Origin: Anaerolineae bacterium
Lineage (GTDB): Bacteria; Chloroflexota; Anaerolineae; Anaerolineales; UBA4823
DNA length: 50,589 nt
NCBI GenBank assembly: GCA_003130835.1
Contig: QEXX01000118.1
Location: 1 to 50,589, forward strand
Direction: 5' to 3'
Of the stretch, positions 1-10,628 are shown piece by piece (the first letter of the stretch is position 1; every line of letters starts with the position of its first letter). The translations under genes were made by a program, and so were the position numbers. The notes beneath the pieces were generated by a model, which was not told the DNA's origin, did not search any database, and was given only the letters and a program-made list of their open reading frames with translations.

Positions 1-146
1 GTGAAACCGCCTTTTTCTGCCAGATATTGACCGAGAAAGCGCACGCTTTGGGTAGTGCCAGTGAAGCCGTGCGAGACGATCACACCGATTTCATTGCCTT
101 CAAAGAAGAAGGGTTCGGCTCCAGACAGGATCGGGTAGGTCTCCAT
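1..146 (-). CDS. Alpha/beta hydrolase (carboxylesterase-like), N-terminal fragment
   Basis: Only the first 48 residues are in the window; the gene runs off the left edge. The protein opens METYPILSGAEPFFFEG and continues into a hydrophobic strand followed by SHGFTGTTQS. An HG turn at that place forms the oxyanion hole in Est30-like carboxylesterases and monoacylglycerol lipases. The catalytic Ser, Asp and His lie outside the window, so the enzyme class is inferred from the N-terminus alone. The ATG has a GGAGG ten bases upstream. It lies 53 bases downstream of the DUF302 gene on the same strand and may share its transcript. Confidence 0.7.
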   Translation of the reverse strand, partial: METYPILSGAEPFFFEGNEIGVIVSHGFTGTTQSVRFLGQYLAEKGGF

Positions 147-199
147 AACTGATTAACCTCCATAAAATGTGATGATTCGCTAACAGAAAAAACGCAACC

Positions 200-598
200 C
201 TAGGCAGCGTTTTGTAGCGCTTCGGCGACATGTTTTAAGCGGGTATAGGCTTCTTGGGCAACCGCCTCAAGACGCGCATCTTGGATGAAATTCATCATCG
301 AAAGGGGATCGATGATACTGACGACAGTTTGTTCGCCTTCTTCATAAACGATGACATTACAGGGCAATAACAGCCCAATCTCAGGTCGAGTGCTCAGTGC
401 CTGATGAGCTAGGGGTGGGTTACAGACGCCGAGGATGGTGTATTTGCGAAAATCGGCATTTAGCTTTTCTTTCATCGTTTTTTGAACGTCGATCGAAGTC
501 AAGACACCGAACCCCTGCGCTTTGAGTGCGTCGGTGACTTTCTCCATAGCTGCCTCGTAGGGGATATTCAGGGTACATTGAAAGCCTAATTCAGCCAT
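200..598 (-). CDS. DUF302 family protein
   Basis: A 132-residue soluble protein matching the DUF302 pattern: an N-terminal LNIPYEAAMEKVTDAL segment, then TILGVCNPPLAHQAL and GLLLPCNVIVYE. The cysteine in LPCNV is typical of the family. DUF302 proteins are small alpha/beta domains of unproven function, often found near sulfur or metal-related genes. The start is well supported by AAGGAGG just upstream of the ATG. No signal peptide or membrane segment is visible. It is followed closely by the esterase gene and preceded by uvrB with an intervening 129 bases. Confidence 0.85.
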   Translation of the reverse strand: MAELGFQCTLNIPYEAAMEKVTDALKAQGFGVLTSIDVQKTMKEKLNADFRKYTILGVCNPPLAHQALSTRPEIGLLLPCNVIVYEEGEQTVVSIIDPLSMMNFIQDARLEAVAQEAYTRLKHVAEALQNAA

Positions 599-727
599 TT
601 TTCCTCCTTAAACATCAGATAAAATGGTGTTCCGATCGAAGCCTATTGGTTAGATGTCAACCTAGCGCAGAAGGTGACCCAATGCCGCTGTACCCCAAGC
701 CCCAAGCTGCAGAAAATTTTAATGGCT

Positions 728-2764
728 TTACTCCTCTCCAGCCAACAGGCGCACTTTCTCCCATGGTTTTAGGTTGCTCTCTTCTGCCAGCAGGGCGCGC
801 AACTCGAAGATTTCATCCCGCAGGACGGCTGCTTTTTCAAATTCCAAGTTTTTAGCCGCTTCTTTCATTTGTTTTTCTAACTCTTGAATTAATTTACGCA
901 AGTCGGCATGTTCTAGGCTTCGCGCCGTGCGAACGGAGTAGGCCGGTTTCGATTCGGCAACCCCATGCACAGCCACTCGGTCGGTCAGATCGCGCACCGC
1001 CTTGACGATACTGACCGGAATAATGCCATGTTCTTGATTGTAAGCGATCTGTTTGGCGCGGCGGCGGTTGGTCTCGTCGATAGCGCGGCGCATGGAATCG
1101 GTGATCTGGTCGGCATACATGATCACTTTGCCCTCTACATGGCGGGCGGCGCGCCCAATGGTTTGGATTAGCGCCGTTTCCGAGCGCAGAAAACCCTCTT
1201 TATCAGCATCTAAAATCGCCACCAGCGAGACTTCGGGCAAATCTAACCCTTCGCGGAGCAAGTTGATGCCAACCACGACATCAAAGACACCTAAACGCAG
1301 ATCGCGTAGGATGCCTACCCGTTCAAGGGTATCGATTTCTGAGTGCAGGTAATGAACTTTGATACCTAACTCCATCAGGTAATCGGAGAGTTTCTCCGCC
1401 ATGCGCTTGGTGAGGGTTGTGACCAACACGCGTTGCCCTTTTTCGACCCGTTTGCGGATTTCGCCCACAAGGTTGTCCACCTGTCCGGCGATGGGACGCA
1501 CCTCCACTTCTGGATCGACCAAACCGGTTGGGCGGATAATTTGTTCGACGACTTGATCGGCGCGTTTCAGTTCATACGGCCCGGGCGTTGCGGAAGTGTA
1601 GATGGTGTATCCCATACGCTGTTCAAATTCTTCAAAGGTCAGCGGGCGGTTATCAAGCGCAGATGGCAAGCGAAAACCATACTCTACCAAAGTGGTTTTA
1701 CGCGAGCGGTCGCCGTGATACATGCCGCGAATCTGGGGGATGGTCATGTGCGATTCGTCAATGATCAAAAGGTAGTCACTCGGGATGTAATCCATGAGCG
1801 TCCAAGGCGGTGAGCCAGCCGGGCGTTGGTCGAGGTGGCGAGAGTAGTTTTCGATGCCCGAGCAATAGCCTACTTCGCGCAGCATTTCGAGGTCGTATAG
1901 GGTGCGTTGTTCCAGGCGTTGGGCTTCCAACAGCCGCTCTTGCCGTTTTAGTTCCGCTAAGCGTTCTTCCAACTCGGCTTCGATATCGCGGATGGCTTGT
2001 TCGAGTTTGTCCTTATCGGTGATAAAATGTTTCGCCGGGTAAATGGCAACCGAAGAGAGCGGGCGACGGATTTCCCCGCTGAGGGGATCAAATTCTACGA
2101 TGCGCTCGACTTCATCGCCAAAAAACGTGATGCGATAGCCATGTTTATCCTGGTAGGCGGGGATAATTTCTAAGGTGTCGCCGCGTAGCCGAAAGGTGCC
2201 GGGCCGTAATTCAAGGTCGTTGCGTTCATATTGCCCTTCAACCAACATCCGCAACAGGGCATTGCGGCGGAAGATATGCCCGCTTTCGAGGTTGATCACT
2301 ACTCGCCCGTAGGATTCGGGGCTGCCGATACCGTAGATACAAGAGACCGAGGCGACAATGATCACATCCCGGCGGGTCATTAATGCGGTGGTCGCTGCTA
2401 AGCGCAGGCGTTCGATTTCTTCGTTAATATCGGCATCTTTTTCGATGTACAAGTCATGTTTGGGAACATAGGCTTCAGGCTGATAGTAATCATAGTACGA
2501 GACAAAGTACTCGACTGCGTTTTCGGGGAAAAATTCTTTGAACTCAGCGTATAGCTGTGCGGCGAGGGTTTTGTTATGCGCCATCACCAAAGCCGGTTTG
2601 TTCAGGCGTTCGATGACGGCAGCGATGGTGTAAGTCTTACCGGTGCCGGTGGCGCCCAGCAACACTTGATGGCGGTAGCCGCGTTGAACACCCTGCACCA
2701 GCTTTTCGATGGCTTCGGGCTGGTCGCCGGTTGGACGGAAAGGGGCATGCAGTTTGAAGTCCAT
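728..2764 (-). CDS. uvrB: Excinuclease ABC subunit B (UvrB)
   Basis: UvrB is the damage-verifying helicase-like subunit of nucleotide excision repair; it receives DNA from UvrA and recruits UvrC. The 678-residue protein has Walker A GATGTGKT (about residues 37-44), the beta-hairpin region around [12 protein letters not shown] (about 91-102), an IDESH Walker B, the helicase motifs near TIYTSATPG and QTIGRAARH, and a C-terminal UVR helix pair ([14 protein letters not shown]). I chose the ATG at 2764 ([20 protein letters not shown]) because this is the usual UvrB N-terminus. The longer frame from 2830 adds 22 unconserved residues and would overlap the upstream small ORF. The ribosome site is weak (AAGCGG). 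Confidence 0.97.
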   Translation of the reverse strand: MDFKLHAPFRPTGDQPEAIEKLVQGVQRGYRHQVLLGATGTGKTYTIAAVIERLNKPALVMAHNKTLAAQLYAEFKEFFPENAVEYFVSYYDYYQPEAYVPKHDLYIEKDADINEEIERLRLAATTALMTRRDVIIVASVSCIYGIGSPESYGRVVINLESGHIFRRNALLRMLVEGQYERNDLELRPGTFRLRGDTLEIIPAYQDKHGYRITFFGDEVERIVEFDPLSGEIRRPLSSVAIYPAKHFITDKDKLEQAIRDIEAELEERLAELKRQERLLEAQRLEQRTLYDLEMLREVGYCSGIENYSRHLDQRPAGSPPWTLMDYIPSDYLLIIDESHMTIPQIRGMYHGDRSRKTTLVEYGFRLPSALDNRPLTFEEFEQRMGYTIYTSATPGPYELKRADQVVEQIIRPTGLVDPEVEVRPIAGQVDNLVGEIRKRVEKGQRVLVTTLTKRMAEKLSDYLMELGIKVHYLHSEIDTLERVGILRDLRLGVFDVVVGINLLREGLDLPEVSLVAILDADKEGFLRSETALIQTIGRAARHVEGKVIMYADQITDSMRRAIDETNRRRAKQIAYNQEHGIIPVSIVKAVRDLTDRVAVHGVAESKPAYSVRTARSLEHADLRKLIQELEKQMKEAAKNLEFEKAAVLRDEIFELRALLAEESNLKPWEKVRLLAGEE

Positions 2765-2774
2765 CCGCTTCGAC

Positions 2775-2996
2775 TCAAGGAACAGGATGCGGTGGAAAGG
2801 CGTCGGCCGGGGCGTACCAGTCACCCCCATCGATGCCAGCGCTGATTTCGCCAGCTCGAACGCTGACGGGAATGAGGGTGTAGTCGTTGCCCTTAACGCT
2901 GAGTCCGCAGGTTGCTATCTGCGTATAGCCGCCCGCTCTAGACCCATCCAGAGTATAGGCAATCTGGGAAAGCAGTTTTCGTCCAAAAAGTGTCAT
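2775..2996 (-). CDS. Small hypothetical protein upstream of uvrB
   Basis: A 73-residue ORF ending 10 bases before the chosen uvrB start. It could also begin three bases earlier at a TTG. I do not recognise the family. The centre, [20 protein letters not shown] followed by [20 protein letters not shown], looks like a small beta-rich fold, and its third codon positions prefer G/C as in neighbouring genes. The proline-rich tail [10 protein letters not shown] may be linker. The Shine-Dalgarno is poor. It may be translationally coupled to uvrB or may be a chance frame; I favour a real gene because it fits the gap and the uvrB start so neatly. Confidence 0.45.
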   Translation of the reverse strand: MTLFGRKLLSQIAYTLDGSRAGGYTQIATCGLSVKGNDYTLIPVSVRAGEISAGIDGGDWYAPADAFPPHPVP

Positions 2997-3190
2997 CAAT
3001 TACCAGCTACTTGTTCTTGCAATCTGTTGAACTTTATGAGAGACTGTTGTGATTGTACCAAAGAAATCTTTTGTGCTCCTGAGAAGTTGCTCGGGAATCT
3101 GCGGAGAGGCTGCCGCCCCTTTGGCGTCCTCAGAAAGGGGGTTCATTGCCTGTTTGGATATGTGGATTCAATAGAATCTCTTGACGAGCT

Positions 3191-6100
3191 TTAGTCAGAG
3201 CGGCGCGGGTGGGGAAGACGCTTATCGGTGGATGCGGAGGAATGCTTTTCGAGCAGTTCTAAAAAGACCTCAACGACACGGGGGTCAAAGTGCTTGCCGG
3301 CTTGGGAACGCAGGTATTCCTTTGCTTCTGCATGACTCCAGGCTTTGCGGTAGGGTCGATCGGAAGTGAGTGCATCCCACACATCGACCACGGCAAAAAT
3401 GCGAGCTGCCAGAGGAATTTCCTCGCCCTTTAAGCCACGTGGGTAACCGCTGCCATCCCACCTTTCGTGATGACAATAGGGGATATCCAGCGCAGCCTCT
3501 AAAAAGTGAATATTGCGTAGCAATTCGTAAGCGTAAATGGGGTGTTGGTGAATGATTTGCCACTCTTGGGGTGTTAGCGGCCCTTCTTTCAACAAGATCG
3601 CATCGGGAATGCCGATCTTGCCAATATCGTGCAGGATTGCCCCACGCCGGATATGAATCAGTTGATCTTTCTCTATCCCTAAGGCGAGGGCGACTTGTAG
3701 CGTCCACTCGGTGACTCGTTCGCTGTGGCCACCGGTCTCGCGGTCGCGCAATTCGAGCGCTTTTGCCCAGCCCTGCAGAGTCTCATCATACGAAACCGAA
3801 AGTTCCATCAACGTGTTGTTCAGATGGCGAAAGAGCTGGGCATTTTCCATTGCCAATGCCGTCTGGCTTGCAATGGTTTGAGCAAAGCTGAACCATTGGG
3901 GATCGTTGGATGCTAAGCTAGAAAGTTCGCTGCGTTGACAAAGCTCCAGCACGCCTCCCAACCGCCCTTTCACCATGAGTGGCATTCCGACATAAGCAAT
4001 AAAACCTTCTTCGAGGTACTCCTCGCATCCTTCGCAAGCGTTTTGTCGCAGCCATTGGGGTAGATTAGAGATGGTGAGGGATTGCAAGGAGGCGGCAATT
4101 TTCCCTACCAAGCCTTCACCGATGGTGTAAGTCGTTTTAGGGGGCGGCAGTTGGCGCAAACCGCTGCCGGCAGTAAATTCTAGGTATCCGAATTGGGGTT
4201 CATAAGTCCAGATTTGCATGGCATCCACGCCAAGATGACGTTGGGTTTCTTGAAGGATGGTTTCTGCCATGGGATAGAAATCGGTGTTTGCGCTGATGGC
4301 GCGATCAATTTGACGCAGCGAAGCCAAACGCTCAGCCTGGTGTTGCAGATCGGCCAATAACTGTGACCGATGTAAGGCAATGGCAGCGATCTCTGCCAGT
4401 GTTGAAAGAATGTGGCACTCTTGCTTGGATAATGTTCGTGGGGGTGGCAGAGCAATACACAGGCTACCGATGACCTCGCTTCCGCTGGTGATGGGAAAAC
4501 AAGCCCCTCCCCAACGCAGTGGAATGCGCGTTGGCGAGTGGTGATCTTTAAGAACTTCAGCGGCGAGATCTTCAAAGAAAAGCACTTTCCCCTGTTGAGC
4601 GACCTTGCCAGCTAGCCCCTCGCCGATGGCAACTTCTGTTAGGCTGATTTCGTTCATCCAACCGCGGGCGACCACGCGTTGCAGCGTTTGACGGTTTGAA
4701 TCCGTTAACCAGATTGCTCCGCAAGAGGTTTGCAGGGCATTTAGCGTTTCATCCAGCAGAAGCGGCAATAATGTTTCGGGGGTATGGGCGGTGCGCAGGG
4801 ACAGGGAGACGCGGTTGATGGTTTCTAACTCGTTTAGCCGGCGCTTAAGCTCGTCGAACAGGCGGGCGTTGCGGATGGCGACAGCAGCGTGGTCGGCAAA
4901 GGCGCCCAAAATTTGGGCATGTTCGGGGGTGAAAAAGTTGGCTTGATGATGATCTAGATTGAGAAAACCAATCACCTCTCCTTCTACACAAATCGGAGCG
5001 GCGAGATAGGAATGGATCCATTGTGCCTCACTAAAGACGCGCCACAGGGGTGAAGCATGCGTGTCAGATATCAGCAGTGGCGCTTTGGTGCGAATCATTT
5101 CTTGATAATTAGGCGTTGTCGAAAGGTTGAGGCGGCTCTGGCGGGTCCATTCTATATCGCCAAAGGTCTCATATCCCTCCATGTAAACGACCTGTGTCTC
5201 ATTTCCCTCTAACAGGGTAATGTTGGCAGCATCACACGGGATCACACGGCGCACGTTGCGCAACAGTTGTTTGAACACGCTCTCAAGGTCGAGATAGGAA
5301 TTGAGGGCAATAACTGATGATGCAAGCGCTTCGGCAATGCGGCGTTGGTTGGCTTCCCGCCTCTGCGCATGCAGTCGTTCGATGGCGCCAGCAAGCTGCT
5401 CGGCCACCGTGCTTAGCAATCTGAGGTCAGCTTCGGTGAAGGCGTTGACCTGACTGCTTTCGACATTAAGAACGCCAAAGATTTCGGTGCCGATGCGGAT
5501 CGGCACGACAAGTTCTGAGCGAACATTCGGAACAACCGCTAGGTAACGGTCATCTTGTTGTGTATCGGAAACAAGGATGGCTTGCCCGCTTTGAACGGCC
5601 TGCCCGATGATCCCTTTATCCAGATCAAAAGACGGCAGATCGATGGGGTGGTTGACGAAATAAGTGGGATGGTGGTGAATTTGATCGGACTTGCGGTCGA
5701 CCAACAGCAGCCCGCATTGTTCGTGGTAGAGCTCATTGGATAGAATACTGGTCACTTGGGCGATTAATTGATCTTCATCGCTTGCCTGAGCGGTGGCAAA
5801 GGCGACCTGATTCAATACTTGCAGTTCTTTCAACCGCTGCTCTAAGGCGCTTTGTTTTCGCTGAATTTCGGTGATCTCGGTTGCGACGTTGAGCAGACAG
5901 GCTTGGCTTTGAATCGTGACCGGCATGGCGGAGTAAAGGAACTGACGCACTTCACCGTTTGGCATGCCAAGTTGAAGGGGAAAATTTTCAATTTGCCCTT
6001 GGTTTTGGATAACTTGGCTGAGTTCTTTAATTCCGTGGGGTTCGATCCAAAGTTGGATTTGTTCATAGGGCTGACCCTTAACCTTGTCAGGGGTTACACC

Positions 6101-6814
6101 AAAGACTTCACAAAAGCTTTTGTTGACATCCAGCACAACCCCATCGCTTAGGCGGGTAATGGCCATTGGGTTGGGATTAATGTGAAATATGGCTGAGAAC
6201 AGGGCTTCATTGTCGATTAAAGCTTGCTCCGTGCGTTGACGTAGGTCATATCGGTTGAAGAGCAGTCCTAGTAAAACCGTGGCAATAGGATAAATGGCTA
6301 AAAATGGCAAGGCAACTACCTGAATAGCAGGAAAGGCGAGTCCACGCGGTAGGGTGAGAAACCAAGCCAGCAGCGCTAAATGCACTACCCATCCGAAGGC
6401 ATACAGTTCATACCAGTGAGGGGTTGTCCGTTGATTCCTGCGCAGAGTGGCGCGCCAAAGGTAGCCCAGCGCAGCAGCAATAACAATTGACCCGACCCCT
6501 GTCAGTGCCCCTGCCCCGCCAAGATAAAGACGGAAAAGGCAGGCGATCAGCGCAGCTATTAGCGTAGGAAGAAAGCCAAAGTATAATCCGCTCAGGCTGA
6601 GCAGTACGGAGCGGGTATCGAAGATTACCCCTGAAGTGAACTGCCAGGGAGTGAGCATGATGGTGATGGCTATCCCGCCAATCAAGCTGCCTGTAACGAG
6701 TTGTTGGGGAAGCGAGCTGCTCTTTTTACGCAAAGGCAGGGTTTCGTAGAGCAGGGCAAGCGCTAGTAAGAGGGCAGCGTTATTGATCAATCCGAGAAGC
6801 GATTCACGGGGCAT
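3191..6814 (-). CDS. Membrane-anchored multi-GAF HD-GYP phosphodiesterase
   Basis: A 1207-residue sensor enzyme predicted to hydrolyse cyclic di-GMP. Residues 1 to about 190 hold several hydrophobic helices resembling the LytS-type 5TM receptor domain (GLYFGFLPTLIAALIACLF, then a GxG-rich turn). A PAS domain follows (about 200-320), then four GAF domains (about 335-490, 505-660, 675-825, 835-995) and a C-terminal HD-GYP domain. The metal-binding HD is at residues 1062-1063 in HDIGK and the GYP signature at 1123-1125 in DGSGYPRGLKGEEIPL, so the active site looks intact. The fourth GAF contains a CEGC pair that could bind metal or sense redox. No GGDEF domain is present. It is transcribed alone. 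Confidence 0.93.
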   Translation of the reverse strand: MPRESLLGLINNAALLLALALLYETLPLRKKSSSLPQQLVTGSLIGGIAITIMLTPWQFTSGVIFDTRSVLLSLSGLYFGFLPTLIAALIACLFRLYLGGAGALTGVGSIVIAAALGYLWRATLRRNQRTTPHWYELYAFGWVVHLALLAWFLTLPRGLAFPAIQVVALPFLAIYPIATVLLGLLFNRYDLRQRTEQALIDNEALFSAIFHINPNPMAITRLSDGVVLDVNKSFCEVFGVTPDKVKGQPYEQIQLWIEPHGIKELSQVIQNQGQIENFPLQLGMPNGEVRQFLYSAMPVTIQSQACLLNVATEITEIQRKQSALEQRLKELQVLNQVAFATAQASDEDQLIAQVTSILSNELYHEQCGLLLVDRKSDQIHHHPTYFVNHPIDLPSFDLDKGIIGQAVQSGQAILVSDTQQDDRYLAVVPNVRSELVVPIRIGTEIFGVLNVESSQVNAFTEADLRLLSTVAEQLAGAIERLHAQRREANQRRIAEALASSVIALNSYLDLESVFKQLLRNVRRVIPCDAANITLLEGNETQVVYMEGYETFGDIEWTRQSRLNLSTTPNYQEMIRTKAPLLISDTHASPLWRVFSEAQWIHSYLAAPICVEGEVIGFLNLDHHQANFFTPEHAQILGAFADHAAVAIRNARLFDELKRRLNELETINRVSLSLRTAHTPETLLPLLLDETLNALQTSCGAIWLTDSNRQTLQRVVARGWMNEISLTEVAIGEGLAGKVAQQGKVLFFEDLAAEVLKDHHSPTRIPLRWGGACFPITSGSEVIGSLCIALPPPRTLSKQECHILSTLAEIAAIALHRSQLLADLQHQAERLASLRQIDRAISANTDFYPMAETILQETQRHLGVDAMQIWTYEPQFGYLEFTAGSGLRQLPPPKTTYTIGEGLVGKIAASLQSLTISNLPQWLRQNACEGCEEYLEEGFIAYVGMPLMVKGRLGGVLELCQRSELSSLASNDPQWFSFAQTIASQTALAMENAQLFRHLNNTLMELSVSYDETLQGWAKALELRDRETGGHSERVTEWTLQVALALGIEKDQLIHIRRGAILHDIGKIGIPDAILLKEGPLTPQEWQIIHQHPIYAYELLRNIHFLEAALDIPYCHHERWDGSGYPRGLKGEEIPLAARIFAVVDVWDALTSDRPYRKAWSHAEAKEYLRSQAGKHFDPRVVEVFLELLEKHSSASTDKRLPHPRRSD

Positions 6815-7063
6815 GGGTCTAGCTGCTCTCTGATAGGATCCTTATGAAACTTTTTCTATTCTTTTTGGCCAACCTCATTTTCGTAAAGCCCAATCAGCGT
6901 TTGTCTTTTCATTTGCCGAGAAGAAATGCGGGTATCGAACTGGTTGACAGAAAAAATATAGCTGATTTTAAGTTGATTATATCGTACCTAAGCGGCTGTT
7001 TGAGTTTACAGAATTGTCAAGTCTCTTTTGGAAAGGCTGTGCGAACGGACTTCGTGCTTGCTT
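6815..7063. other. Gene-free stretch between HD-GYP gene and rubrerythrin
   Basis: The divergent spacer between the HD-GYP gene (minus) and rubrerythrin (plus) covers about 390 bases, to 7204. A TATAAT on the minus strand (6976-6981) could serve the HD-GYP gene, though no good -35 sits at the proper distance. A TTGACA at 6944-6949 (plus) lacks a matching -10. An 89-codon plus-strand frame at 6844-7113 has biased composition and no ribosome site, so I do not call it a gene. Confidence 0.5.
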
Positions 7064-7095
7064 TTGACAATGTGGAATGGGTGGTGTGTTACAAT
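7064..7095 (+). promoter_or_regulatory. Candidate rubrerythrin promoter
   Basis: TTGACA at 7064-7069 and TACAAT at 7090-7095 are separated by 20 bases, longer than the usual 17. A weaker -10 (TGTTAC, 7087-7092) would give a 17-base spacer. The start site would be about 100 bases upstream of the rubrerythrin ATG. Confidence 0.4.
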
Positions 7096-7204
7096 CAACC
7101 TAGACAGGTGTGATAGCTCGGTTGCCAAGAACCATTCTATTGCGTTCTTGTATGGAGCAACAAGTGATTCTTACCCTAATCCCCATGTTGATTCTGGAGG
7201 AAAA

Positions 7205-7702
7205 ATGACTCAAACTCAAGAGAACCTAAAAGATGCCTTTGCCGGCGAAAGCCAGGCAAACCAAAAATATCTGGCTTTTGCTAAAAAAGCTGAGCAGGAG
7301 GGATTTGCCAACATTGCCCGCCTTTTCCGTGCGGCTGCAGCCGCCGAGAGTATCCACGCTGAAGGTCACCTCAAGGCGATGGATGGAGTTGCATCAACAG
7401 TTGAAAATCTCAAAGCCGCTGTGCAAGGGGAGACCTATGAGTTCACCGAGATGTATCCCCCGATGATTGAGCAAGCGCAGAGCGAAGGACATAAAGCCAA
7501 GCGCATGTTTGGGTATGCGGCAGCCGCAGAAGCCGTTCACGCCAAGCTATATCAAATGGCGTTAGAAGCTGCTCAACAAGGGAAAGACCTCGAAGTGGAA
7601 TTTTATCTCTGTCCGGTGTGCGGCTATATTGAAATCGGCAAACCTAGCCAAGCTTGCCCGATCTGTGGAAACCCACCAGAGCGCTTTGTGCGCGTGAATT
7701 AA
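7205..7702 (+). CDS. Rubrerythrin
   Basis: A 165-residue cytoplasmic non-heme di-iron peroxidase that reduces hydrogen peroxide with electrons from rubredoxin-type donors. An N-terminal four-helix ferritin-like domain carries the di-iron ligands in FAGESQANQKYLAF and AAAESIHAEGH, repeated in AAAEAVHAKLY. The C-terminal rubredoxin-like knuckle has CPVC (136, 139) and CPIC (151, 154), so the electron-transfer iron site is complete. The frame is open upstream to 7028, but the ATG at 7205 follows GGAGG at 7196-7200 and gives the standard N-terminus. It suggests oxidative-stress defence in an anaerobe or microaerophile. Confidence 0.97.
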   Translation: MTQTQENLKDAFAGESQANQKYLAFAKKAEQEGFANIARLFRAAAAAESIHAEGHLKAMDGVASTVENLKAAVQGETYEFTEMYPPMIEQAQSEGHKAKRMFGYAAAAEAVHAKLYQMALEAAQQGKDLEVEFYLCPVCGYIEIGKPSQACPICGNPPERFVRVN

Positions 7703-7756
7703 CCGGTTGCAACGCGGCAGCTATCCTCATCCCTGTCCCTCTCCCGAATGGTTTAG

Positions 7757-9001
<1,245 letters not shown>

Positions 9002-9165
9002 TGCAGGTCAGGGGGCTACGCAAGATGGCAGGTCTCTTGATGAAGGCAACAATGCAAGACCATTGCTGCTAGGATACCTGAGGGAATCGCCAACCCAACC
9101 ATCTCTGCCGATGCGACCAATCAAGTGTTTTGAACTATGGGATGGGTGCTCGTCTGCTCCAGCCT

Positions 9166-10620
9166 TTAGGGCATGGGGGTGGGTGTGATTGTCGCCTCAG
9201 GTGTTGGAGCGACCGCAGGAGTGGCGGTAGTGGAATAGATCTGACCGCTTTCTAAACGGTTACAAATGCCCTCGCTATCAGCAACAATGTTCATAAGAAC
9301 GGGGTCATAAGAGAACAAGGATTTCACTTCGTTGAGCACTTGGCGGGCTTCCGGGCAGTAGTTTTGATTGGGGCGGCTGAGAAAGGCCAGCACCGTGCCG
9401 TACTCAACATAGTAGTATGCCACAGTTAGATTGGTGAGCGGTAAGCCCTCCACCGCCACGCTCGATTCTAGCAAGCCTTCGGCGACCAAGTTTTGGGCAG
9501 CTTCATTTTCTTCGGCTGTGCAACCGCGCACAGCACACTTCAGTACCGGCAAGGCTCCCTCGTAGTTGCGGGCGCGAATCATGATGATCCCTAATTGTCC
9601 ATAGGTATTGGCTGTGGTCGGGTCGAGGCTGAGCGCTTTTTCGGCATTGCGGGCGGCGATGAAAAATTCACCCTGTTGAGTATAGGTTTTGGCGATTTCC
9701 AGGTTAGGCAAAGGGTCTTTGACGCCCAGTTGGGCATTGATATTGGCAGCGCGGGCAAAGAACTCTAGCGCGCGGTCGTAAAGTTTTAAGCGCAGATAAT
9801 TCCGCCCGATATAAAGGTAAAGAAAGGTTAGGTTGGGGTTGATGCGGGCGGCTTCAAGATACTCTTGGATGGCACGATTGTATTGAGCTGTTGACTCTAA
9901 GACGGTGCCATAAACGCGATGGGCATCCATCGATTCGGGGTCAAGTTGCACGGCTTGGGCGGCATATTGCTCTGCTTGTGTCCAATTGAGCTGGTCGAGC
10001 AGCACTTCAGCATAGAATGCCAGTGCCAGAGCGTTGTTCTGGTCGAGTTGAAAGGCTTGCAGGGCTTCGGTTTGGGCTTCGGCAAGCAGGTCTTGGCGTT
10101 CTTCCTCCCCGACCAAGGGGTTAGTGGCATACCAGTCCAGCACGAAGGCACGAATAGCGCGCACGGTGCTGTTATCAGGGGCTAACTCCACCGCGCGGTC
10201 GATGGATTGACGCGCTTCGGTGAGGCGTTCCAGACGCTTGGGATCGTTGCTGAGAAGGGCGGAAGAGTAGGTCTGAATACGGGCGAGGCGTGCCCACGCC
10301 TCGGCATTGTTGGGATCGACAGCTAAAGCGCGTTGATAGGTGTCGATGGCATCTGGGCGAGGGGCTGCTGGTGGGGGAGGATCGGGGTCGTAAATTTTCC
10401 CGGCTAGAAAATAGGCTTCGGCTTCTTCGATATAGGAAGCTGCGCTGCGGGTTGGGGTGGGGGTGGGATAAAAGGCGGGTTTGATCGCCCCTTGCTGCAC
10501 GCCACGCCAAACCCAGATGGCAGCAAGGATCAGAACGATCAAGACTAAGATGCGGTAGGGATTGACCGCTGCTCTTTTTTCGCGGAATAACGGTTTGCGC
10601 TGCAGAAGTTCATCGACCAT
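9166..10620 (-). CDS. Membrane-anchored TPR protein (second of a pair)
   Basis: A 484-residue protein with a basic N-terminus, one membrane helix (NPYRILVLIVLILAAIWVW), a P/T-rich linker (FYPTPTPTRS), several tetratricopeptide repeats and a proline/threonine-rich tail. Positive charges before the helix suggest the TPR region faces outside. Its partners are unknown; such proteins usually scaffold complexes. The ATG at 10620 is 8 bases after the stop of the upstream paralogue; a longer frame to 10689 would overlap that gene by 61 bases. The layout and the PTPTPTRS linker are shared with the neighbour, so the two look like a tandem duplication that diverged strongly. Confidence 0.85.
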   Translation of the reverse strand: MVDELLQRKPLFREKRAAVNPYRILVLIVLILAAIWVWRGVQQGAIKPAFYPTPTPTRSAASYIEEAEAYFLAGKIYDPDPPPPAAPRPDAIDTYQRALAVDPNNAEAWARLARIQTYSSALLSNDPKRLERLTEARQSIDRAVELAPDNSTVRAIRAFVLDWYATNPLVGEEERQDLLAEAQTEALQAFQLDQNNALALAFYAEVLLDQLNWTQAEQYAAQAVQLDPESMDAHRVYGTVLESTAQYNRAIQEYLEAARINPNLTFLYLYIGRNYLRLKLYDRALEFFARAANINAQLGVKDPLPNLEIAKTYTQQGEFFIAARNAEKALSLDPTTANTYGQLGIIMIRARNYEGALPVLKCAVRGCTAEENEAAQNLVAEGLLESSVAVEGLPLTNLTVAYYYVEYGTVLAFLSRPNQNYCPEARQVLNEVKSLFSYDPVLMNIVADSEGICNRLESGQIYSTTATPAVAPTPEATITPTPMP

Positions 10621-10628
10621 GATGGGCC

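Noticed and set aside
1433-1813. 126-codon frame antisense to uvrB
   Set aside because: It is a shadow of the uvrB codons; the uvrB protein is full length and conserved.
2764-2830. Longer uvrB start at 2830
   Set aside because: The added 22 residues are not UvrB-like, lack a ribosome site and overlap the small upstream ORF.
6844-7113. 89-codon plus-strand frame before rubrerythrin
   Set aside because: AT-rich, Phe-rich start, no ribosome site, and it overlaps the candidate rubrerythrin promoter.
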